NCBI GenBank assembly: GCA_013002425.1
Contig: JABDJQ010000659.1
Coordinates: forward strand, 1 to 6,908
Direction: 5' to 3'
DNA length: 6,908 nt
DNA from: Gemmatimonadota bacterium
GTDB lineage: Bacteria; Orphanbacterota; Orphanbacteria; Orphanbacterales; Orphanbacteraceae
The notes below the pieces were generated by a model. That model was not told where the DNA came from, did not search any database, and saw only the letters and a list, made by a program, of their open reading frames with translations. Every line of letters begins with the position of its first letter. Positions within the stretch are counted from its first letter, which is position 1. Below, piece by piece: positions 1-5,372 of this stretch. The position numbers and the translations under genes are program-made.

Positions 1-1195
1 GCGTGAGCGGCTCGATCCAGATCGGGAAACGGAGCCGCGTGATCTGCACGGCGACGACGAGAAACGCCGCAAGCGGCGCGGCGTGCCAGAAGCGGAGCCC
101 CGTCTTCTCGATCGTATGTCCGACCACCAGGCCTCCCAGAACCGCCATCGGAAGCTCGAACTCGCGCAGGTAGCCGGGGTAGAAACCGCGCACCGCATAC
201 CAGTACGCGTAGAAGAGAGCCAGGAAGAAGAGCCACGTCGTAACCATGATCGCGGTTTGCTTTCCCACTTCGCCGAGGCGCCTGGGAACGCCGAGCGCCC
301 ACCCCGCCGCAAAGAGCGCGATCGGACCGAAGAGCATCCGGGCCGCGATGATCAGGAAAAGGTAGCTGTCGGGTTCGAACAGGAAATCGCCCCCGGTTTC
401 GGTCGTCTCTTCCATGACTCCCGTTTCGTCCGGCATCTCGTCCGAAGTCGAATCGGTGGAGGCGAACTTCCACATGAGTTTCCGTAGGGAGAAAACGACG
501 AGCCAGGCGGGGTTCAGGCGCGAATCCCAGAACGCGAGCGGCGAGAGTCGTGTGGCGTAGATCAGGTAGCAGATGAGAATACCGCCGAGGTAGCCCATGA
601 TCACGTTTCGCATGCGACGCCACTCGCGCGAGAAGAGGAACACGATCAGAATCGTGGCCGTGGCCGCGTGCCCCGATTCGCGCACGTAAAAGGAAGCGGC
701 AAGGAGAAGGCCGACTAGATAGTCCCAGTTCCCGCGCTTTCGAATCGCGAGCAGAACGGCGAGGCCGCTGGTCACGATTACGACGGGCTGCGTCTGGACA
801 ACGGTCGCGTAATGAATCGTCAATGGAGAGAACAGAAAGAACATGGCGGCCAGCGGCCCGGCAAAACCGTTTCGGCCGCGGGCCATGCTGAAGGCGAGAA
901 GGCCCGCTCCGAGAGTCATGACGATCGAAACCCAGCGGCCGGCGTCGAGGCTCTGGCCGAAGATGATCTGGGGGATCGCATGAACCAGAACGTAAAACGG
1001 CTGGCGCGACGAATAGTCGACAACGGGGAATTCGCCGAGCAGGATGCGGCGGGCGCTCATGAGATGCGCGCCCTCGTCGGGCGTCACGTAGCGCTGGGGA
1101 AGGATCCAGGCGTAGATCGTGGTTGCCGCTACGAGAGCGAGCAGCAGCAGCGCTTTTTGTCGAACGCTTCGGTCTTCCACGCGTAACCTTTCCAT
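1..1195 (-). CDS. GT-C-type integral membrane glycosyltransferase (ArnT/PMT-like), N-terminal part
   Basis: Open from an ATG at 1195 to the left edge: 398 codons, no stop, so the C-terminus is missing. The protein begins MERLRVEDRS, has a first membrane segment at about residues 14-31, then an extracytoplasmic loop with P39-D40-E41, an arginine helix (SARRILLGEFP, 47-57) and D60. An acidic pair in the first loop followed by a G-x-F/x-P...D stretch is the hallmark of GT-C enzymes that use polyprenyl-phosphate sugars (GT39/GT83 type). Further hydrophobic segments lie at about 89-104, 111-127, 133-150, 158-170, 178-190, 197-215, 278-302, 313-334, 348-362 and 370-383. The YLREFELP stretch (342-349) resembles the Arg-containing motif late in such proteins. 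Seen: topology and motifs. Inferred: transfer of a sugar from a lipid carrier to a surface glycan, lipid or protein; the acceptor cannot be told. No convincing Shine-Dalgarno precedes the ATG; an in-frame TTG three codons upstream (1202-1204) is a minor alternative. Confidence 0.8.
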   Translation of the reverse strand, partial: MERLRVEDRSVRQKALLLLALVAATTIYAWILPQRYVTPDEGAHLMSARRILLGEFPVVDYSSRQPFYVLVHAIPQIIFGQSLDAGRWVSIVMTLGAGLLAFSMARGRNGFAGPLAAMFFLFSPLTIHYATVVQTQPVVIVTSGLAVLLAIRKRGNWDYLVGLLLAASFYVRESGHAATATILIVFLFSREWRRMRNVIMGYLGGILICYLIYATRLSPLAFWDSRLNPAWLVVFSLRKLMWKFASTDSTSDEMPDETGVMEETTETGGDFLFEPDSYLFLIIAARMLFGPIALFAAGWALGVPRRLGEVGKQTAIMVTTWLFFLALFYAYWYAVRGFYPGYLREFELPMAVLGGLVVGHTIEKTGLRFWHAAPLAAFLVVAVQITRLRFPIWIEPLT

Positions 1196-1204
1196 TTCTG
1201 ACAA

Positions 1205-1230
1205 ATCATCGGCAAAATCGGCCGAATGAT
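1205..1230. repeat. imperfect inverted repeat in the leader of the minus-strand gene
   Basis: Left arm ATCATCGGC (1205-1213) and right arm GCCGAATGAT (1221-1230) are complementary apart from one unpaired A at 1225, with a 7-base spacer AAAATCG. It begins 9 bases upstream of the start codon of the minus-strand membrane protein, so it could be a hairpin in that mRNA leader or a DNA operator between the divergent genes. Its core TCGGCCGA (1218-1225) is also a perfect 8-bp palindrome. No regulator is encoded in the window. Confidence 0.4.
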
Positions 1231-1245
1231 GAGAGATCGGATCCC

Positions 1246-1274
1246 TTGTCCGAAGCAGGAATCGAGAATACACT
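1246..1274 (+). promoter_or_regulatory. candidate sigma70-type promoter for the di-haem lipoprotein gene
   Basis: TTGTCC (1246-1251, four of six to TTGACA) and TACACT (1269-1274, four of six to TATAAT) are separated by exactly 17 bases. Transcription would begin near 1281 and leave a leader of about 68 bases before the ATG at 1349. The match is moderate, and the promoter consensus of the host is unknown. Confidence 0.35.
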
Positions 1275-1276
1275 AG

Positions 1277-1282
1277 ATTGTA
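1277..1282 (-). promoter_or_regulatory. candidate -10 box for the minus-strand GT-C gene
   Basis: Read on the minus strand this is TACAAT, five of six to TATAAT, about 80 bases upstream of the ATG at 1195. No good -35 box stands 16-18 bases upstream; a TTGAAC exists but with only a 13-base spacer. It lies immediately beside the candidate -10 box of the plus-strand gene, so the two promoters would overlap if real. Confidence 0.25.
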
Positions 1283-1348
1283 GGCTGATACCCCCGTTCA
1301 ACTCCGAATCCATCGAGGCTTGCATTGGGCGCTGCGTTCCGTATCACC

Positions 1349-2395
1349 ATGAGATCGACACTGACCGTAGCGTTCCTGCTGCTCACGGGGTGCGGCGACT
1401 CGGGCCCCTCGAGTCCGCAGGGAGGAGCGCCGGCGGATACGTTCCCGCCGCGCGACACGATCACGATCACGATCGAGGGCCTGCCGCCGATGAATGCGGC
1501 GCCGGGAAACCCGCTCACGCTGCAGGGAATCGCCCTCGGGAAACGCCTCTTTTTCGACCCGCTGCTCAGCCTCGACAGCACTCTCTCCTGCGCCGGCTGT
1601 CACAAGCCGGAGTTCGCGTTCGGGGACAGCGCGATCATCACGCCCGGCGTGGACGGCGCGCTCGGCGCGCGAAACTCGCCCCCGATCATCAACGCCGGCT
1701 GGAGCGATCTGCTGTTCTGGGACGGGCGGGGACTCTCTCTCGAAGATCAGATCGTCGGCCCGGTGATGGACGTGGAAGAGATGAATCTGCCCTGGGACGA
1801 AGCCGTGGCGCGCGTGCAGGCGCACGACGAGTATCCGGAGCTGTTCGGGCGCGCGTTCGGGTCGACCCGCGTCACGGAGTCCCGCATCCGGATGGCGATC
1901 GCGCAGTTCGAGCGCACGCTGATCTCGTTCGAGTCGAAGTACGATAAATGGAAACGGTTCGAGGTCGAACTGACCGAGTCGGAACGGCGGGGCCACGATC
2001 TCTTCTTCAGCGAGCAGGCGGAGTGTTTCCATTGCCACGGCGTGAACGATCTTCTGACGGACGACGACTTCCATTCGATCGGGCTCGAGAACCCGCTGGT
2101 CGACCGCGGGCGAGGCGCCGTCACGGGAAACCCGCTCGAAGACGGCCTCTTCAAGTCGCCCACCCTCCGCAACATCGGCGTGACGGCGCCCTACATGCAT
2201 GACGGGCGTTTCGCCACGCTCGACGAGGTCATCGAACACTACCGATCCGGTGGAGTTCGCGGGCCGAACGTGGACGCGCTGATTCCGACCGGCGTGGGCT
2301 TCGACCTTTCGGATCAGGACGTCGAGGACCTGATCGCGTTTCTGCATACGCTGACCGACAGTTCTTTTTTGACGAACCCCGCCCACCGGCCGTGA
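1349..2395 (+). CDS. di-haem cytochrome c peroxidase / MauG-family lipoprotein
   Basis: 348 residues. Residues 1-15 form a lipoprotein signal with lipobox LLTGC (lipidated Cys15), then a Gly/Ser/Pro linker, then the di-haem peroxidase fold. Two c-haem sites are visible: CAGCH (81-85) and CFHCH (226-230). Family landmarks follow at the right spacing: R108-N109-S110, inter-haem Trp124 in FWDGR, Gln134 and Glu144 (counterparts of the catalytic Gln/Glu pair), and T279-x-P281 which with N109 forms the inter-haem calcium site. Classical peroxidases have a distal His seven residues before the RNS arginine; here it is Val101. The position 14 residues after the His of PYMHDG, Met in Pseudomonas peroxidase and Tyr in MauG, is Tyr298. 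The enzyme should sit at the outer membrane facing the periplasm (or the surface) and use peroxide, or oxidise a partner. Start: ATG 1349 gives a compact signal peptide but has no Shine-Dalgarno; TTG at 1325 has GAGG at 1315-1318 and adds eight residues, still compatible with a lipoprotein signal. Confidence 0.93.
   Translation: MRSTLTVAFLLLTGCGDSGPSSPQGGAPADTFPPRDTITITIEGLPPMNAAPGNPLTLQGIALGKRLFFDPLLSLDSTLSCAGCHKPEFAFGDSAIITPGVDGALGARNSPPIINAGWSDLLFWDGRGLSLEDQIVGPVMDVEEMNLPWDEAVARVQAHDEYPELFGRAFGSTRVTESRIRMAIAQFERTLISFESKYDKWKRFEVELTESERRGHDLFFSEQAECFHCHGVNDLLTDDDFHSIGLENPLVDRGRGAVTGNPLEDGLFKSPTLRNIGVTAPYMHDGRFATLDEVIEHYRSGGVRGPNVDALIPTGVGFDLSDQDVEDLIAFLHTLTDSSFLTNPAHRP
1457..1474 (+). repeat. 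three tandem copies of ACGATC inside the haem lipoprotein gene
   Basis: Three perfect in-frame copies of a 6-base unit encode Thr-Ile three times (residues 37-42) between the lipoprotein linker and the peroxidase domain. A short slippage-type repeat; a change of copy number would keep the frame, so it is not a phase-variation switch. Confidence 0.6.
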
Positions 2396-2489
2396 TATGC
2401 TTCATTTCCCACTCCGGTCAATGTGGCGAGAGCCGCGTTCAACCTCGCACAATTGGAATTCAGGCGACGGCCGGATCGGTCGATGGATG

Positions 2490-2501
2490 AGGAAAAGGGG
2501 G
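2490..2501 (+). promoter_or_regulatory. Shine-Dalgarno that decides the lyase start
   Basis: AGGA at 2490-2493 lies 8 bases before the ATG at 2502, within the purine run AGGAAAAGGGGG. It is the best ribosome-binding site in the window. It favours 2502 (or the ATGs at 2511 and 2514) over the ATG at 2397, which starts one base after the stop of the preceding gene and would place 58 residues ahead of the signal-peptide core. Confidence 0.6.
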
Positions 2502-5312
2502 ATGTGGGGAATGATGGACCTTCCGCGCAGAATTCAGTTGATTTACAACAACTTATCTCGATTCGGGCTCATGGTTGCGGCCGGTCTTCTGGTTACGGCG
2601 GGGTCCGCGAGCGCTTACCAGTTGAACCCGACCCATCCGCGCATCTTCTTCACGTCGACGACGATCGCGACGATCGCCGAGCGGTGCAAGCCGGGCGGCA
2701 CGCATCGCGCGTTCTATGACGAGCTGAAGGAATACGCCGACTACTCGATCAACAACAACAAGAAGACGGCGGCCGACCTTCCCAACATTTCGCTCACCTA
2801 CAAGATTCACAAATACTGGAACGACACGAATTACAACGGCGGCGGCTTCGAAGAGGACGACTACTGGACCTTCGTCCGGAACGCGGTGATCGGGCCGGCA
2901 TGGCCGATCGACGGTGGCGGCGCCGAATACGCCATGGCGACCGACTGGATCTGGGAGAAGCTCTCGGCGAGCGACCTGGCCGAAGTCAAGACGAACTACG
3001 GTCCGGCGCAGACGAGCTTCGCCGATGGACAGACGTGGCGCGGCGGCACTTCTTTCTGGGTTTGCACGTCGATGTTCCGCGGCCTCCTTCTCGCCGGATC
3101 TTCCGTCGACACGGGAAGCTACGAAAACGAATACCAGCGCGTATGCGCCTACATCGAAGACGTCTACGCGAAGGCGCTCGACTTCGCGGGCGGACCCGGC
3201 TGGAACGGACCGGTTTACTCGACGCAGAACGTCGACGAACGCGTCTGGCTTCTCGAAGCGTTCACGAGCGCGACCGGAATCAACGGATGGGCGATCGCGC
3301 AGAAGTACGGGGCGGAGTATTCCGCCTGGACGTACTACTCCACGCCGCCGCATCGCGGCACGCTCGAAGAGAATCAGGATTACAACAACCCCATTTTCGG
3401 CGACAGCTGGAAGAACCTCGCCATCATGGCGGCGCGCATGCGCGACCCGTGGAACCAGCGACACACGAATCGCTCGTGGGACAACATTCTCGGCCGCTCC
3501 CCGGGGCATTACAAGAACGCCGGGGTCTGGAGCCTCGTGATCTTCTACGATCCCACGGTTCCCGAAGCGGATCCGCCGAACATGCCGAAAGCGGTCCGGC
3601 TCGGCGCCGGGGGCATGGACCACGTCTATATGATGAGCGAACTCGGCAACAAAGACGCCGTCTGGGCGTCGTTCGAAGCGGGCAAGTCGTTCTACGGGCA
3701 TCAGCACAAGGACGCGGGCAACTTCACGATCCATCGCAAGGGCGACCTCATCATCGACAGCGGCTACTTCGGACAGTACCGCTCCGTGAAGGGCGCCTGG
3801 CACGCCAAGCACTACTACCAGCGCTCCACCGCGCATAACTGCATGGCGATCTACGACCCGGGCGAGAACTTCTACTGGGGAGCTTCGAGCCTCTCCTCCG
3901 GTACCGTGTCGAACGACGGCGGACAACCGATGCCGTCGAGCGGCCCCAGCTACAACAAAGTGAAAACCGACCCGGTCTACCATGCCGGGGAGATGCTCGC
4001 GTTCGAAACGAACGACGAATACACCTACTCGCAGGCCGATCTCTTCGGCGCCTACGACTATGAAGCGTTCGCGGCATCGCGCGGCGCCCCCTCCCATCCG
4101 ACGAAGATCGACAGCTACACGCGCGAGTTCGTTTATTTACGTCCGAACTTTTTCGTCGTATACGATCGCGTGGTTTCGACGAATCCGAATTTCACGAAAG
4201 TCTGGAACATGCACGTCACCGCCGAGCCGGAGATTTTCGGAGCGGGCGGCGTGCAGCGCGCGGGCGACAGTGAAGCGGGCATCTGGGATTACGTCGGCGG
4301 AAGCCTGGCGAAAACCACCGACGGAAACGACATGCACGACAACGGTTCGATCTTCTTGAAAACGCTGCTGCCGAAAGATCGCGTAATGCGCAAGATCGGC
4401 GGACGGAACCGCTCCGACAACGGATACGCCTACTGGATCGGGGGCTTCGACGGCCAGGGCCGCTACGACCCCACGCAGGGCGAGAACTACTACTGGGGCG
4501 ACTGGACCGCGGGCAACGAATACAACGAAAACTTCCTCACGACGCGCGCGACGCCGGGCTGGGGACGGATCGAAGTGGAAGCTTCGACGCCGCGCACCGA
4601 CGACCTCTTCCTGAACGTGCTCTACCCGGTCGACAACACGGTGTCGAACATCCCGGAAACGAACCTGATCGAAACGAATCAGATGGTGGGCGCCGAAATC
4701 GTGAACGACCGCGTGATCATGTTCTCGCGGGCGGAACTCGCCGGCCTCGATTCGGTGACGTACACGGTGGCGGGGCACGACACGGCCGCGCTGCACATGA
4801 TCTGCAATCTGAAGAAGAATACGACATACCGGGTGTATCGCTCGGGGGCCACGATCTACGTGCGCGAGGACGGCATGCCGAACCCCGGCGCCGGGATCGA
4901 CGAGCTGATCACGCCGGCGCCGACTTCATCGAACGCGGGCATTCTCGCTTTCAACGACGACGGCACCGCGATCGGCCCGCCGCCGTCCGAGATTCAGATC
5001 TCGGGCGTCATCGCTTACGCGTCCGGGGTGGGCACATATGCCGTCACGATCACGTGGACGACCGACATCCCTTCGGATTCGCAGGTGGAGTACGGTTCGA
5101 CATCGAGCTATACGGGGTCGGCGTACGATCCCGCATACGTAACGAATCATTCGATCACGATTTTCCCGACACACGACGCGACGTATCACTACCGCGTAAC
5201 CTCGACCGCCCCGCCGGCGATCGACGGTGTCTCGAGCGACTTCAGCTTTCACTTCGACGTCGAGAGCCCCACCAAGGTAATCGACCTCCAGCAGAGTTCG
5301 ACCAAGCGGTAG
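2502..5312 (+). CDS. secreted heparinase II/III-family polysaccharide lyase with C-terminal FnIII-like domain
   Basis: 936 residues from the chosen ATG. Residues 1-38 are a signal peptide (hydrophobic core LMVAAGLLVTAGSASA, cleavage expected after A38). The mature protein opens with HPRIFF, the usual beginning of the helical (alpha/alpha toroid) domain of this family, spanning about 40-355. The beta-sandwich domain (about 365-800) contains GHQHKDAGNFTIHRKGD: His400 matches the catalytic His of heparinase II, and His402, Asp419 (17 residues on, as in heparinase II) and His445 in STAHN match its zinc ligands. Residues about 829-919 look like a fibronectin type III or phosphatase-type beta-sandwich (ITWTTDIPSDSQVEYGSTSS). 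Expected reaction: beta-elimination of uronic-acid-containing polysaccharide outside the cytoplasm; substrate (heparan, alginate, other) cannot be read from the sequence, and I could not align the N-terminal catalytic Tyr/Glu. No sorting tail or anchor is seen. The gene follows the haem lipoprotein by 106 bases, same strand, possibly co-transcribed. Start at 2397 would add 35 residues. Confidence 0.88.
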   Translation: MWGMMDLPRRIQLIYNNLSRFGLMVAAGLLVTAGSASAYQLNPTHPRIFFTSTTIATIAERCKPGGTHRAFYDELKEYADYSINNNKKTAADLPNISLTYKIHKYWNDTNYNGGGFEEDDYWTFVRNAVIGPAWPIDGGGAEYAMATDWIWEKLSASDLAEVKTNYGPAQTSFADGQTWRGGTSFWVCTSMFRGLLLAGSSVDTGSYENEYQRVCAYIEDVYAKALDFAGGPGWNGPVYSTQNVDERVWLLEAFTSATGINGWAIAQKYGAEYSAWTYYSTPPHRGTLEENQDYNNPIFGDSWKNLAIMAARMRDPWNQRHTNRSWDNILGRSPGHYKNAGVWSLVIFYDPTVPEADPPNMPKAVRLGAGGMDHVYMMSELGNKDAVWASFEAGKSFYGHQHKDAGNFTIHRKGDLIIDSGYFGQYRSVKGAWHAKHYYQRSTAHNCMAIYDPGENFYWGASSLSSGTVSNDGGQPMPSSGPSYNKVKTDPVYHAGEMLAFETNDEYTYSQADLFGAYDYEAFAASRGAPSHPTKIDSYTREFVYLRPNFFVVYDRVVSTNPNFTKVWNMHVTAEPEIFGAGGVQRAGDSEAGIWDYVGGSLAKTTDGNDMHDNGSIFLKTLLPKDRVMRKIGGRNRSDNGYAYWIGGFDGQGRYDPTQGENYYWGDWTAGNEYNENFLTTRATPGWGRIEVEASTPRTDDLFLNVLYPVDNTVSNIPETNLIETNQMVGAEIVNDRVIMFSRAELAGLDSVTYTVAGHDTAALHMICNLKKNTTYRVYRSGATIYVREDGMPNPGAGIDELITPAPTSSNAGILAFNDDGTAIGPPPSEIQISGVIAYASGVGTYAVTITWTTDIPSDSQVEYGSTSSYTGSAYDPAYVTNHSITIFPTHDATYHYRVTSTAPPAIDGVSSDFSFHFDVESPTKVIDLQQSSTKR

Positions 5313-5334
5313 AGGGATTGAAGCGCGTGGTTGC

Positions 5335-5357
5335 TCGAGGCGGCGCGAGCCGCTCTG
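5335..5357. terminator. weak GC hairpin between convergent genes, possible terminator
   Basis: CGGC (5341-5344) pairs with GCCG (5349-5352) around a GCGA loop (GNRA type), extended by G5340-C5353 and a G-T pair. It is the only hairpin I find in the 60-base gap between two converging genes. There is no T-run on either strand, so it would not be a standard intrinsic terminator. Confidence 0.25.
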
Positions 5358-5372
5358 CGGGCGGCGGCGGAT

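Noticed and set aside
83..1186. Plus-strand frames of 134 and 124 codons in the left part
   Set aside because: Highly charged, low-hydrophobic translations that lie opposite a continuous membrane-protein frame with GT-C motifs.
1123..1947. 274-codon plus-strand frame spanning the divergent intergenic region
   Set aside because: It overlaps the GT-C start and the haem gene in another frame, has no domain, and is Arg-rich.
2361..2375. T6 run (within gttcttttttgacg) as a terminator of the haem gene
   Set aside because: It lies inside the last codons of the gene and no stable hairpin precedes it.
1298..2386. 362-codon minus-strand frame opposite the haem lipoprotein
   Set aside because: Arg/Glu/Val-rich antisense shadow; the plus strand carries two CxxCH sites and the full peroxidase motif set.
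2553..4097. 514-codon open frame on the minus strand opposite the lyase gene
   Set aside because: Its translation is dominated by Arg, Val and Ala with no recognisable domain, as expected for the antisense frame of a GC-rich gene; the plus-strand frame has a signal peptide, motifs and family match.
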